From the NCBI RefSeq assembly GCF_006547065.1, contig NZ_CP041243.1, positions 1,317,001-1,381,000 of the forward strand: DNA of 64,000 bases, written 5' to 3'. Origin of the DNA: Brevundimonas sp. M20. Its GTDB lineage: Bacteria; Pseudomonadota; Alphaproteobacteria; Caulobacterales; Caulobacteraceae. The notes beneath the pieces were generated by a model. That model ran no database searches, was not told the DNA's origin, and worked only from the letters and a program-made list of their open reading frames with translations. Below, in pieces: positions 8,094 to 19,490 of this stretch; the first letter of the stretch is position 1; each line of letters begins with the position of its first letter. Both the position numbers and the translations under genes were made by a program.

Positions 8094-8807
8094 TCAGGAA
8101 GGCCCGCTGGCCGGGCGGGCGACAGGCGCGCGGCGCATGGCCGCATCCGAGACGAACGGGTTCGTCTGACGCTCGGCCCCGAAGGTGGAGTGGGAGCCGT
8201 GTCCCGGAATGAAGGTGACATCGTCGCCCAGCGGCCAAAGCTTGGTGACGATGGCGTCGAGCAGGGCGGCGTGGTCGCTGCGGGGGAAATCGGTGCGGCC
8301 GATGGAGCCCTGGAACAGGACGTCGCCGACCTGGGCAAAGCGCGCCTCCCGATTGAAGAAGATCACATGCCCTGGGGTATGGCCGGGGCAGTGGAAAACT
8401 TCCCACGTGGTCTCGCCCAGCGTCAGGGTGTCACCGTCGTCCAGCCATCGGGTCGGCGTGAAGCTGCGGCAGCCGGGCATGCCGAAGCGCAGACCGTTCT
8501 CTGGAATCTGGTCGATCCAGAACTGGTCTTCGATATGCGGGCCGATGATGTCGAGCCCGGTCTTGTCCTGCATTTCGGCGGCGCCGCCTGCATGATCGAG
8601 GTGGCCGTGGGTGATCCAGATGGCCTCGAGAGTCAACCCGTTCTGCTCTACGGCGGCCAGAAGACCATCGACCGAGCCGCCGGGATCGATGATCGCGGCC
8701 TTCCGGGTCTTCTGGCACCAGACGATGGTGCAATTCTGCTGCAGCGGGGTGACGGGGACGACGCCGACGCCGATCGGGGAGGGGGCCGGGGAAGGGGACT
8801 GGCTCAT
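8094..8807 (-). CDS. MBL-fold metallo-hydrolase (glyoxalase II-like, YcbL type)
   Basis: This is a 237-residue metallo-beta-lactamase-fold hydrolase. The zinc ligands are visible: THGHLDHAGG (HxHxDH), HCPGHTPGH, QVGDVLF (bridging Asp) and FIPGHGSHSTF. Its short length and the absence of the large C-terminal glyoxalase II domain fit the YcbL-type group, which acts on thioesters such as S-lactoylglutathione. The true substrate is not determinable here. I start it at the ATG giving MSQSPSPAPSP; an upstream in-frame ATG at 8831 would add eight residues. It runs convergent to the ElaB-like gene with a gap of only four bases. Confidence 0.85.
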   Translation of the reverse strand: MSQSPSPAPSPIGVGVVPVTPLQQNCTIVWCQKTRKAAIIDPGGSVDGLLAAVEQNGLTLEAIWITHGHLDHAGGAAEMQDKTGLDIIGPHIEDQFWIDQIPENGLRFGMPGCRSFTPTRWLDDGDTLTLGETTWEVFHCPGHTPGHVIFFNREARFAQVGDVLFQGSIGRTDFPRSDHAALLDAIVTKLWPLGDDVTFIPGHGSHSTFGAERQTNPFVSDAAMRRAPVARPASGPS

Positions 8808-8994
8808 GCGTCCACAGATAGCCGCGCCCACCCATTATCGAAACCACCCCGGCTCACGTTGACCTTTGGGGCGGTCATCGACATAAGGGCGGGCTTCAAA
8901 GGCGCCGCCTGGCAACAGGCGGCCCTTATTGCTTTTCCCACACCGCGCGCGCCGGCCTGATTGGCGCCGCCCCAGAGCGTCAGATATCCCGACC

Positions 8995-10338
8995 ATGCAA
9001 GTCGTCGAAAAGTCCTCCGAAGGCCTGAGCCGCGTGATCGCGGTGACCATCCCTGTCGCCGAGCTGAACGAAAAGCTGGACGCGCGCCTGAAGGAAGTCG
9101 CGCCGCAGATGAAGCTGAAGGGCTTCCGTCCGGGCAAGGTCCCGGCCGCCCACGTCAAGAAGACCTTCGGCCGTGATTTCATGAGCGAGATCATCAACGA
9201 CGCGCTGAACACCTCCAGCCAGGCCGCCCTTGACGAGACCAAGGTCCGTCCGGCCGCTCCGGCCGAGATGAAGCTGATCTCGGATATGGACAAGGTCATC
9301 GCCGGTCAGGAAGACCTGGCCTACGAAATGTCGCTGGAAGTCATGCCGGACTTCACCCCGGTCGACCCCAAGACCCTGAAGCTGGACCGTCCGACCTACA
9401 CGGCGTCCGACGCCGATCTGGACGAGGCCCTGACGGAACTGGCCGGTCAGGCCAAGACCTATGAAGACAAGACCGGCAAGACCGTGAAGGCCGCTGACGG
9501 CGATCAGCTGATCATCGACTTCCTGGGCAAGCTGGACGGCGAGCCCTTCGAGGGCGGCGCCGCGACCGACGCCGAGCTGGTCATCGGTTCGGGCCGCTTC
9601 ATCCCGGGCTTTGAAGAGCAGCTGAAGGGCGCCAAGGTCGGTGAAGAGAAGACCATCGAGGTCACCTTCCCCGAGGATTACCAGGCCAAGCACCTGGCCG
9701 GTAAGCTGGCCACCTTCGACATCACCGTGAAGGCCATCAAGGCCGAAGCCGAAGCCAAGGTGGACGACGAGTTCGCCAAGCGCATCGGTCTGGAGTCGCT
9801 GGACAAGCTGAAAGAGCTGCTGTCCGCCAACCTGAACCAGCAGTATGCCGGCGCCGCCCGCTTCAAGCTGAAGCGCGCCCTGCTGGACCAACTGGACAAG
9901 GCCCACGACTTCCCGCTGCCGCCGAAGATGGTGGAAGCCGAGTTCGACGGCATCTGGCAGCAGGTCGAGGCTGACAAGGCCGCCGGCCGTCTGCCGGAAG
10001 ACGACGCCAAGAAGTCGGACGAAGATCTGAAGACCGAGTACCGGAAAATCGCCGAGCGCCGCGTGCGTCTGGGTCTGGTCCTCGCCGAGATCGGCCGCGC
10101 CAACAACGTGACCGTTTCGGATCAGGAGCTGAACAACGCCATCATGAACGAGGCCCGCAACTATCCGGGTCAGGAGCGTCAGGTGCTGGACTTCTACCGC
10201 CAGAACCCGAACGCCGCCGCCCAGATGCGCGCCCCGATCTATGAAGAGAAGGTCTGCGACCTGATCTTCTCGACCGCCGACGTGACCGACACCCCGATCA
10301 CCAAGGAAGAACTGCTGAAGGAAGAAGACGAGATCTGA
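8995..10338 (+). CDS. tig: trigger factor, ribosome-associated chaperone/PPIase
   Basis: This 447-residue protein has the three trigger-factor parts. The N-terminal ribosome-binding domain carries the signature GFRPGKVP (43–50). The FKBP-type prolyl isomerase domain (about 150–245) includes GDQLIIDFLGKLDGEPFEGG and LVIGSGRFIPGFEEQLKG. A long helical C-terminal chaperone domain follows. It docks at the ribosome exit tunnel and folds nascent chains. The start is ATG 8995 (MQVVEKSSEGLSRV), typical of the family. It heads the conserved tig–clpP–clpX–lon order, although unrelated genes are interspersed here. A strong terminator follows immediately, so it is probably monocistronic. Confidence 0.97.
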   Translation: MQVVEKSSEGLSRVIAVTIPVAELNEKLDARLKEVAPQMKLKGFRPGKVPAAHVKKTFGRDFMSEIINDALNTSSQAALDETKVRPAAPAEMKLISDMDKVIAGQEDLAYEMSLEVMPDFTPVDPKTLKLDRPTYTASDADLDEALTELAGQAKTYEDKTGKTVKAADGDQLIIDFLGKLDGEPFEGGAATDAELVIGSGRFIPGFEEQLKGAKVGEEKTIEVTFPEDYQAKHLAGKLATFDITVKAIKAEAEAKVDDEFAKRIGLESLDKLKELLSANLNQQYAGAARFKLKRALLDQLDKAHDFPLPPKMVEAEFDGIWQQVEADKAAGRLPEDDAKKSDEDLKTEYRKIAERRVRLGLVLAEIGRANNVTVSDQELNNAIMNEARNYPGQERQVLDFYRQNPNAAAQMRAPIYEEKVCDLIFSTADVTDTPITKEELLKEEDEI

Positions 10339-10365
10339 TCCCGTCTGATTTCTGACGACGACATC

Positions 10366-10395
10366 AGGCCCGGCGGTTCTCCGCCGGGCCTTTTT
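10366..10395 (+). terminator. intrinsic terminator of tig
   Basis: A perfect 11-bp stem (AGGCCCGGCGG at 10366–10376 with 10381–10391) with a TTCT loop is followed by TTTTT. It lies 28 bases after the tig stop codon. Confidence 0.9.
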
Positions 10396-10468
10396 CGTGG
10401 TCGCGTGCAACGGGATGAGACGGTGGGGTGTCCGCACCGGTCCGGAAAGCTGACGGCGGTCGAGCGCG

Positions 10469-10490
10469 GCGATCAGATGCATGTGATCGC
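10469..10490. promoter_or_regulatory. 22-bp near-perfect palindrome upstream of a secreted-protein gene
   Basis: The arms GCGATCA and TGATCGC flank a central palindromic ATGCAT, with only one mismatched pair between them (at 10476/10483). The site is 76 bases before the start of the following gene and well past the tig terminator, so it is not a terminator. Its size and symmetry suit a dimeric transcription factor. The factor is unknown. Confidence 0.4.
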
Positions 10491-10565
10491 GGACGCCATT
10501 CCGGGTTGTAGGCGATGTTGTTCTGGGACATTCTCGGCCCTGTAACGGTGTTTGGGGATTTCAGA

Positions 10566-11531
10566 ATGTTCACCGCGCTTGCCTTCGGCGCCGTTCTCGC
10601 CGTGTCGCCGCCCCAGGACGCGGTCGCTCCGCCGTCCGCCCAGGTCCCGCAGGAAGCGCCGATCCGTCTGGAAGACGTGATCTCCAACCCCCGCCGTCTT
10701 GAAGACGCCACCGAACAGTTCGTAGGCGAGGTTGCGGCTCCTGTCCGGCGTCGCGGCTATGCCCGGTGGCACAACGGCGTCTGTGTCGGCGTCGCGAATC
10801 TGGCGCCCGAGGTCGGCCAGGCCATCGCTGACCGCGTCTCTGATCGGGCGCGAGAATTGGGCCTGGTTGCGGGTGAGCCGGGCTGCGAACCGAGCATCCT
10901 CGTTGTGGCGACACGGGACGCCACGCCGTTCACCGCCCAGTTTGTGGCCATGCGGCCGCGCCTGTTCCGGACCGGCGCGACGGGCATGGATCGCGGAGGG
11001 GCGGCGTTCAGGCGCTTCCTTGAGACGGATCGGCCCGTGCGCTGGTGGACCGTCAGCCAGCCGACGGACGCCGATACCGGCGCCCCGACGGTCCGGATGC
11101 CGGGCCTGATGTACGGTCTGGGCTATGCCAACGCATCGGGCTCCAGCGCGCAGGATTTCGCCCCCAAGACCCTGCTGCGCAACTCCGGGCGGCTGGTGTC
11201 CCAGTACCGGCAGGACATCAAGCGAACCTTTGTCATCGTCGACGTGGATCGCCTGAACGGCGCCTCGGTGGAGCAGCTGGGCGACTATATCTCGATGGTC
11301 TCGCTCGCCCAGATCGATCAGGACGCCGACACGTCGAGCTTCGACACTGTGCTGAATCTGTTCGATAATCCTGCGGCGGTTCCCGGAATGACCAGTTGGG
11401 ACACAGCCTATCTGCAGGGGCTGTACGGCACGGCCTGGTATCGCATCAACCAGGGCAGTCAGGTTCAGGCCATCGCCCGCGAGGTCGAGGAACGCTACCG
11501 TGATCGGGACGCTGGCGAAGAGCCGCGGTAG
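10566..11531 (+). CDS. secreted hypothetical protein
   Basis: The product is 321 residues with a short N-terminal signal (MFTALAFGAVLAVSPPQDA). The body contains a Cys pair (CVGVANL… and EPGCEPSILVV), a segment resembling a family of uncharacterised caulobacterial secreted proteins, and no catalytic motif I can name. The C-terminal half (SQYRQDIKRTFVIVDVDRLNG, LGDYISMVSLAQID, QGLYGTAWYRINQGSQ) looks structured. I chose ATG 10566 because it gives a signal peptide; an upstream ATG at 10515 would add 17 residues before it. Function unknown. Its insertion between tig and clpP has no obvious functional meaning. Confidence 0.7.
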   Translation: MFTALAFGAVLAVSPPQDAVAPPSAQVPQEAPIRLEDVISNPRRLEDATEQFVGEVAAPVRRRGYARWHNGVCVGVANLAPEVGQAIADRVSDRARELGLVAGEPGCEPSILVVATRDATPFTAQFVAMRPRLFRTGATGMDRGGAAFRRFLETDRPVRWWTVSQPTDADTGAPTVRMPGLMYGLGYANASGSSAQDFAPKTLLRNSGRLVSQYRQDIKRTFVIVDVDRLNGASVEQLGDYISMVSLAQIDQDADTSSFDTVLNLFDNPAAVPGMTSWDTAYLQGLYGTAWYRINQGSQVQAIAREVEERYRDRDAGEEPR

Positions 11532-11746
11532 CGAGCGGCTTCAGCGTTCTCACGGCTCCGACTTCGCTCGCTTGCGGGCCCGATATCGCCCGTCGCCTGC
11601 GTCAGGATGCCTCCGAGCAAGCGTCCCGCTCTCCCCGACGGCGCCTTGCGTCAACGCTTCCTCAAGACGATATCCTGTCCAACAGGGATAGCGACCTTTG
11701 AGTCGCGGCCCCCAAACTCCCTTGATGGGCATCCGAGAAGGCCTGA

Positions 11747-12394
11747 ATGCGCGATCCGATCAAACTGATGAACATGAACCTCGTCCCGATGGTGGTCGAG
11801 CAATCCAGCCGGGGAGAGCGCTCATTTGACATTTTCTCGCGCCTGCTGCGCGAACGCATCATCTTCCTGACCGGCCCCTTCGAGGACGGTATGGCGTCGC
11901 TGATCTGCGCCCAGCTGCTGTTCCTTGAATCGGAGAACCCGAAGAAGGAAATCTCGATGTACATCAACAGCCCCGGCGGACAGGTTTCGTCGGCGCTCGC
12001 GATCTACGACACCATGCAATACATCCGCTCGCCGGTTTCGACGGTGTGCATGGGCATGGCCGCGTCGGCCGGATCGCTGATCCTGACGGCCGGCGCCGCA
12101 GGTCAGCGCGTCGCGCTGCCGAACGCCCGCGTCATGGTGCACCAGCCGTCGGGCGGCTTCCGCGGTCAGGCTTCGGACATCGAGCTGCACGCGGCCGACA
12201 TCCGCTACACCAAGCGCCGCCTCAACGAGATTTACGTCGAGCACACCGGCCGTACCTATGAGGAAGTCGAAAAGACCCTTGATCGCGACCACTTCATGTC
12301 GGCGGAAGAAGCCAAGGCCTGGGGCATTGTGGATCATGTCTACGACCGCCGGGAACAGGCGGACGCCGACGGCGTGAAAACACCCGGCAGCTGA
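11747..12394 (+). CDS. clpP: ATP-dependent Clp protease proteolytic subunit
   Basis: This is a 215-residue ClpP with the full catalytic triad: Ser107 in MGMAASAGS, His132 in VMVHQPSGG and Asp181 in DRDHFMS, spaced as in E. coli Clp[25 protein letters not shown] is the usual mature N-terminus, and the first ~13 residues may be a short propeptide. It forms tetradecameric barrels that degrade substrates delivered by ClpX or ClpA. In Caulobacterales ClpXP destroys cell-cycle regulators such as CtrA. It is followed by its own terminator and is separated from clpX by two other genes. Confidence 0.97.
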   Translation: MRDPIKLMNMNLVPMVVEQSSRGERSFDIFSRLLRERIIFLTGPFEDGMASLICAQLLFLESENPKKEISMYINSPGGQVSSALAIYDTMQYIRSPVSTVCMGMAASAGSLILTAGAAGQRVALPNARVMVHQPSGGFRGQASDIELHAADIRYTKRRLNEIYVEHTGRTYEEVEKTLDRDHFMSAEEAKAWGIVDHVYDRREQADADGVKTPGS

Positions 12395-12423
12395 TCGGCG
12401 CTTTACGACGCAGGTTGATGAAG

Positions 12424-12456
12424 GAGGCGCACCGGAGACGGTGCGCCTCTTTTCTT
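12424..12456 (+). terminator. intrinsic terminator of clpP
   Basis: A 10-bp perfect stem (GAGGCGCACC at 12424–12433 with 12440–12449) is followed by TTTTCTTTT. The next gene's ATG at 12475 lies just after it, which argues against starting that gene at an upstream in-frame ATG. Confidence 0.85.
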
Positions 12457-12474
12457 TTGTGCTATCAGGCCGCC

Positions 12475-12792
12475 ATGCTTACGCGAGACACCAGCGGGAC
12501 CGTCGAGGTCGACGGCGACACCTATCACTGGGAGCTGCGTCGCCAGCCCCGGCCGACCCACGGCGGCCAGTGGGAAGGCATCGCAGTGACCCTGCGCCTG
12601 GCCGACTTCAAGCGCGAGGCCATCGTACAGTTTCCGCCGCCGCTGCGTCCGAACGGCCGTCCGGACACCGAGAAGCAATTCGTTAACACCGACTATGTGC
12701 GTAACGCCGTGGCTGCGGTGATCGAGGCCGGCTGGGAGCCGACCTCGCGCGGGAAGGCCGTCAGTTTTGACGTGGACGAGCAGGGCCGGTAA
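12475..12792 (+). CDS. conserved hypothetical protein, 105 residues
   Basis: A small soluble protein (MLTRDTSGTVEVDGDTYHWELRR…) that looks like a beta-sandwich followed by a helix (YVRNAVAAVIEAGWEP). It resembles short conserved proteins seen near clp genes in alphaproteobacteria, but I recognise no domain or active site. Starting at ATG 12475 places the start just after the clpP terminator. In-frame ATGs further up would run the frame through the hairpin and are unlikely. It converges on the HAD phosphatase gene with a six-base gap. Confidence 0.65.
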   Translation: MLTRDTSGTVEVDGDTYHWELRRQPRPTHGGQWEGIAVTLRLADFKREAIVQFPPPLRPNGRPDTEKQFVNTDYVRNAVAAVIEAGWEPTSRGKAVSFDVDEQGR

Positions 12793-12798
12793 CGGCGC

Positions 12799-13458
12799 TC
12801 AGGGCCGCCCTGTGAAGACCCGGAAACCCTTTTCGTCCGCCGCCGCGATCATTTCGGTGTCCCCGGAAGTGTCGCCGTAGGCCGCCGTCAGGTGGACGTC
12901 GTCTCCGTAGACCGCGCGCAAACGTCGCATCTTCTCCTCGCCCCGGCAGTTGGGGGTGTCGAAGCCCCCGGTGATCCGGTCGTCGGCGTTAAAGCTCAGA
13001 TGCGTGCCGATCAGGCCCTCGGCGCCGAGGCGTCGGGCGAAGGGGGCCACGGTGGTGTCCGGGCTGGCGGTCACGATTACGCGATGGGCGCCGCGTTTTC
13101 CCCAGTCCTTCCAGACCTCCAGAGCGTCCGGGCGCATGAATTTCGACCAGACCTCGTCCGCGAAGCGCTCGGCGTCGGCTTCCAGCTCCGCGCGGCTCAC
13201 GCCCTTCAGGAATTCCTTCACCGAGGCGGCCTTGATGCGCCCTCTGTCGCGGTCCCGGGCATAGCTCGCCACGGCCGGAGCCAGTTTGACGAGGCCGAGA
13301 GCCCAGCCGCCCGGCCCGGCGCGCCAGCGCAGCAGGGCGGTGAAGCTGTCGCGGATCGTCAGCGTGCCGTCGAAATCGAACGCGACGACCGGCACGCCCC
13401 TTGCAGCGCCGGGTTCGGGGTTCTGGCGAAAGTCCTTAACGGTTCCCATGTCAGACAT
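12799..13458 (-). CDS. HAD-IB family phosphatase
   Basis: This 219-residue haloacid dehalogenase-type phosphatase has motif I VVAFDFDGTLTIRDS (nucleophile and acid/base Asp), motif II VIVTASPDT, motif III Lys in GEEKMRRL and motif IV AAYGDTSGDTEMI. The helical cap between motifs I and II and the GDTxGDxEM ending are typical of the HAD-IB group that includes phosphoserine phosphatase-like and 1-acyl-phosphate phosphatases. The exact substrate cannot be assigned. The first ATG (13458) is used; a second in-frame ATG nine bases later is also possible. It faces away from clpX across a 189-base gap. Confidence 0.85.
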   Translation of the reverse strand: MSDMGTVKDFRQNPEPGAARGVPVVAFDFDGTLTIRDSFTALLRWRAGPGGWALGLVKLAPAVASYARDRDRGRIKAASVKEFLKGVSRAELEADAERFADEVWSKFMRPDALEVWKDWGKRGAHRVIVTASPDTTVAPFARRLGAEGLIGTHLSFNADDRITGGFDTPNCRGEEKMRRLRAVYGDDVHLTAAYGDTSGDTEMIAAADEKGFRVFTGRP

Positions 13459-13647
13459 TCGCCGTGATCCCCATCAACAGTGAACGTCCCAAAACCGGCA
13501 ATGGCCACGCTTTCGCGGGGTTGTGGCGGACGCGGGGATGGGTGATTGTCAATTTTTGAAGACCTTTGCGCCCAAGTTTGGGGAATCAACGCTGAGGAAG
13601 CGCGTATAGCCTCATATCGGGGCGAACCGCGGGAGTGAGAAGGGTCT

Positions 13648-14925
13648 ATGACCAAGGCAGCCGGCACCGACGCCAAAAGTACGCTCTACTGCTCGTTCTG
13701 CGGCAAGAGCCAGCACGAGGTGCGCAAGCTCATCGCCGGCCCGACCGTGTTCATCTGTGATGAATGCGTCGAGCTGTGCATGGACATCATCCGTGAAGAG
13801 CACAAAATCTCCTTCTCGAAGGCCAAGGACGGCGTCCCGAGCCCGAAGGAAATCCGCGAAGTCCTGGATGACTATGTCATCGGTCAGGGCCACGCGAAGA
13901 AGGTGCTCTCCGTGGCGGTTCACAACCACTACAAGCGCCTGAACCACGCGACGAAGAACAACGACGTCGAGCTGGCCAAGTCGAACATCATGCTGATCGG
14001 GCCGACCGGCTCGGGCAAGACGCTGCTGGCCCAAACGCTGGCGCGCATCATCGACGTGCCCTTCACCATGGCCGACGCCACCACCCTGACCGAAGCCGGT
14101 TATGTGGGCGAGGACGTCGAGAACATCATCCTGAAGCTGCTCCAGGCCTCCGACTACAACGTCGAACGGGCCCAGCGCGGCATCGTGTACATCGACGAAA
14201 TCGACAAGATTTCGCGCAAGTCGGACAATCCGTCGATCACCCGCGACGTGTCGGGCGAAGGCGTGCAGCAGGCCCTGCTGAAGATCATGGAAGGCACCGT
14301 CGCCTCCGTGCCTCCGCAGGGCGGCCGCAAGCATCCGCAGCAGGAGTTCCTGCAGGTCGACACCGCCAACATCCTGTTCATCGTGGGCGGCGCCTTCGCC
14401 GGCCTCGAAAAGGTGATTTCGGCCCGTGGCGAGGGAGCCTCGATCGGCTTCGGCGCCAAGGTCAAGGAAATCGACGAACGCCGCACGGGCGACATCCTGA
14501 AGGGTGTCGAACCTGACGACCTGATGCGCTTCGGCCTGATCCCCGAGTTCATCGGCCGTCTGCCGGTCCTGGCGACGCTGGAAGATCTGGACGAACCGGC
14601 GCTGGTCACCATCCTGACCGAGCCGAAGAACGCCCTGGTCAAGCAGTACAAGCGCCTGTTCGAGATGGAGAACGTCGATCTGACGTTCACCGACGACGCC
14701 CTGATGGCCGTCGCCAAGAAGGCCATCACCCGCAAGACCGGCGCGCGCGGCCTGCGCTCGATCCTGGAAGGCATCCTGCTCGAAACCATGTTTGAGCTGC
14801 CGACCTTCGAGGGCGTCGAGGAAGTCGTCGTCAACGCCGAGGTGATCGAAGGCAAGGCTCAGCCGCTGCTGATCTACGCCGAGACCAAGGGCAAGAAGAG
14901 CGCGCAACCCGACAGCGCCGCCTGA
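13648..14925 (+). CDS. clpX: ATP-dependent Clp protease ATP-binding subunit ClpX
   Basis: This 425-residue AAA+ unfoldase starts with a four-Cys zinc-binding domain ([11 protein letters not shown]…[10 protein letters not shown]). It has Walker [13 protein letters not shown], Walker [10 protein letters not shown], the pore and RKH-type loops, the IGF motif for ClpP docking ([10 protein letters not shown]), and a C-terminal sensor II region ([12 protein letters not shown]). ClpX recognises degrons, unfolds proteins and passes them to ClpP, and is essential for cell-cycle proteolysis in Caulobacter. The ATG at 13648 lies behind GAGAAGGG. The intrinsic terminator that would serve it lies inside the beginning of the next coding region. 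Confidence 0.98.
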   Translation: MTKAAGTDAKSTLYCSFCGKSQHEVRKLIAGPTVFICDECVELCMDIIREEHKISFSKAKDGVPSPKEIREVLDDYVIGQGHAKKVLSVAVHNHYKRLNHATKNNDVELAKSNIMLIGPTGSGKTLLAQTLARIIDVPFTMADATTLTEAGYVGEDVENIILKLLQASDYNVERAQRGIVYIDEIDKISRKSDNPSITRDVSGEGVQQALLKIMEGTVASVPPQGGRKHPQQEFLQVDTANILFIVGGAFAGLEKVISARGEGASIGFGAKVKEIDERRTGDILKGVEPDDLMRFGLIPEFIGRLPVLATLEDLDEPALVTILTEPKNALVKQYKRLFEMENVDLTFTDDALMAVAKKAITRKTGARGLRSILEGILLETMFELPTFEGVEEVVVNAEVIEGKAQPLLIYAETKGKKSAQPDSAA

Positions 14926-14941
14926 TTGCTGAACGGCGCCG

Positions 14942-16738
14942 TTGAACGCGCCCGTCGGAACCTCTGAAGCCGCTCGCCGGACCTGGCGGGCGGCTTCTTT
15001 CATTTTCGCCCTGTCCGTCGCCTTCGCCTCGGCGGCGCTGGTCGCGCCAGTACACGCCGGCTGGGGTCTGTACGCGCTGGATGTGGCGCTGGCCGTGGCC
15101 GGGTTCGTGGTGACGCGGATGCTGCTGGCGGCGCGAGGCGGGATCGGGGGGCATACGGCGGTTCTGGCCCGTATCGTGCTGTGCAGCGTACCGCCGCTCG
15201 TGCTGGTTTGCGGAGTGGCGCTGCTCGCGGGGCTGTTTCTGCTGCCGCCCGCCGACCTGCGCAATCAGGCGTGGACGGGGCTGTGGAGCGCCTTCGGCCT
15301 CAGCGGCGGCGAACTCCTGAAGCAGGGCTGGCCGCAGGCGACCGGAAATGAGCTGCTGTGGCACGGCTTCATCCTGGGCGTGGCGGCGCAACTGACACTT
15401 GGCTGGGGCGCCGTCCTCCTGACCTTGAGAGCGTTGAAGGCAGAGCGCTGGATAGGGGCGGTCCTGATCCTGGGTATGGCGGGGGCGCTGGCGGCTCGGC
15501 TAGTGCTGGAGGGCAGGGGGGCGGACCCGCATCTGTTCTATCTGGCGGCGCCGCGCGCGGGTCTGTTCCTGATCGGAGCCTTTGTGGCCGTGGTCTCATG
15601 GCAGGTGAGGCCGCGCCAGCCGAATGAATCGCCTGATCCGCTGTTGTGGCCGGGACGTCTGGCGCTGCCGTTCTGGCTGTGGCTCTGGCCGCTTCTGCTC
15701 CTGCCCCGGATGGTTCTGGCGCGTCCTTTGGGGGGCTGGGAGGTGGCTTCGGTGCTGGTCGCGGCCGCGGCGGTCGCAGTCCTGACCGAGATCGCGGTGA
15801 CCGGGCCGTTACGGCGACGGCTGGAGGGACGGCCCCTGCGCGCACTCGTCGTCTGTGGCCTGCTGCTGGCGGGACTGGCGGTCGCTTCTGCTGGGCTGTT
15901 CGCAGCCGATGGATTGCCCGGACGGGCTTCGGACGCCGTCCGGGTGGAGGAGACGTCGGCGCAGGTCCGTCCGCCCCTGCAGGCCGCTTGTCATACGGAG
16001 GGCGTCCAGATCCCATCCGCGGCGAACTGCACCGTGCCCACCGGTCAGACGGCGGATGTGGTCCTGTGGGGCAACTCTCACGGCTCGCACCTGAGTCCGG
16101 CTGTGCTGGAATGGGCCGCCGGTCGAGGACTTGCGGTGCGGCAGGCGACGAAGAGCGGCTGCCTGCCTCTGGTGGGAACGGGTTCGGGGCTGATCGATGA
16201 CGGCTGCGCCCGGTTCAATCGGGCGGCGGTAGAGGCATGGGGCGGGGTTCGGCCTGATCTGATCCTGATCGGCGCAGGCTGGACGGTGGTCGTCGAGCGC
16301 ACGCCGGGCGACGACAAGGCGCAACTGGCGGCGCTGGACCGGGAGCTTCGCGTCGCCCTGACCCTGCTGAGGGCGCGGGTCGGGCCGGAGACGCGGATCG
16401 TGCTGATCGGGACCACTCCGGACTATAGCTTTGCGCCTGCCGTCTGCCATGCCCGGCGCGCCTTCCTGCGGCTGGATACGGCGCGATGCGACGACGCTGT
16501 GCCGGCCAATGCGGCCCTGATGGCCGAGGCGGACGCCCGGCTGGCCCGGATCGCGACGGAGTCGCCCGGCGTCTTCCTGTTCAGGCCATCAACCGCCCTC
16601 TGTGATCGGGGGACCTGCCGGACACGCGGCGCCGGGGGCGTCTGGTACACTGACCAGAGCCACATGACCGAGGCCGGAGGAAGGGCGCAGACGGCCGCCC
16701 TGTCTGCTGTGCTGGACCAGATGGTGGCGTACCGCTGA
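14942..16738 (+). CDS. degenerate acyltransferase-3 membrane domain with C-terminal SGNH domain
   Basis: The product is 598 residues. The first ~340 residues carry about ten hydrophobic segments. The stretch YALDVALAVAGFVVTRMLL aligns by eye with the VDVFFVISGFLIT segment of OafA-type acyltransferases, but the usual acidic and Arg/His acyl-transfer residues are largely missing. The C-terminal ~250 residues form a periplasmic SGNH hydrolase-like domain, with GNSHGSHLSP (nucleophile Ser), SGCLPL, and DQSHMTEAG carrying the Asp/His pair. Such fusions O-acetylate envelope glycans. The start is uncertain: TTG 14942 is used because upstream residues fit a first helix, yet a terminator hairpin lies within the first 22 codons. 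Confidence 0.7.
   Translation: MNAPVGTSEAARRTWRAASFIFALSVAFASAALVAPVHAGWGLYALDVALAVAGFVVTRMLLAARGGIGGHTAVLARIVLCSVPPLVLVCGVALLAGLFLLPPADLRNQAWTGLWSAFGLSGGELLKQGWPQATGNELLWHGFILGVAAQLTLGWGAVLLTLRALKAERWIGAVLILGMAGALAARLVLEGRGADPHLFYLAAPRAGLFLIGAFVAVVSWQVRPRQPNESPDPLLWPGRLALPFWLWLWPLLLLPRMVLARPLGGWEVASVLVAAAAVAVLTEIAVTGPLRRRLEGRPLRALVVCGLLLAGLAVASAGLFAADGLPGRASDAVRVEETSAQVRPPLQAACHTEGVQIPSAANCTVPTGQTADVVLWGNSHGSHLSPAVLEWAAGRGLAVRQATKSGCLPLVGTGSGLIDDGCARFNRAAVEAWGGVRPDLILIGAGWTVVVERTPGDDKAQLAALDRELRVALTLLRARVGPETRIVLIGTTPDYSFAPAVCHARRAFLRLDTARCDDAVPANAALMAEADARLARIATESPGVFLFRPSTALCDRGTCRTRGAGGVWYTDQSHMTEAGGRAQTAALSAVLDQMVAYR
14966..15006 (+). terminator. intrinsic terminator (clpX) inside the next coding region
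   Basis: A 13-bp stem with one wobble pair (GAAGCCGCTCGCC at 14966–14978 with 14985–14997), loop GGACCT, is followed by TTTCATTTT. It is 40 bases after the clpX stop but overlaps codons 9–22 of the acyltransferase-like frame that starts at 14942. Confidence 0.75.
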
Positions 16739-17069
16739 GACTGTCACAGGTGACTTCGGGCCGGAAACGCCTCGTTTCGGGCGTGTGGTGGCGGCGCGGC
16801 CACAGGGCTGTGCGGTGAGTTTTGCCATATCGGGCGGTACAAACGCACGACGAAAGGCGAGGCGAAAACAGCCCGCGCACGAACCGTGCAGCTTCAGCCT
16901 TGAAGAATGGTCCCCAATCGCCTGCGCCCGTCACGCTTGAATGGCGCGACCGCAAAACCACATACTCGTATGAAGGCCGCTGAATGCGGGCCGAGTCGAT
17001 ACGGTCGGACATCGCGTTCGGACGCCGGCGCGGCGGGTCCAAGATCAACAAGGGCCCCGGAGTAGCATC
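16739..17069. other. 331-base intergenic region upstream of lon
   Basis: No supported gene lies here. Near its start is a small hairpin (GAAACG, loop CCT, CGTTTC around 16759–16773) that could end the acyltransferase transcript, although no T-tract follows. The second half holds the presumed lon promoter with a heat-shock-like element at 16936–16966. The remainder shows nothing I recognise. Confidence 0.5.
16936..16966 (+). promoter_or_regulatory. lon: possible RpoH (sigma-32) promoter of lon
   Basis: CTTGAA at 16936–16941 is followed after 16 bases by CCACATACT at 16958–16966. This resembles the heat-shock consensus CTTGAAA / CCCCATNT with an acceptable spacer, about 100 bases before the lon ATG. 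lon is a heat-shock gene in many proteobacteria, which fits, but the -10 match is partial. Confidence 0.45.
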
Positions 17070-19466
<2,397 letters not shown>

Positions 19467-19490
19467 GGGCGGTCAAAGCCTGAAACGAAG

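Noticed and set aside
11532..11746. Small frames in the gap before clpP
   Set aside because: No ribosome site or conserved features. The gap probably holds only the clpP promoter, which I could not define.
12415..12474. Earlier start for the small gene after clpP
   Set aside because: The additional codons run through the clpP terminator hairpin. ATG 12475 after it is more sensible.
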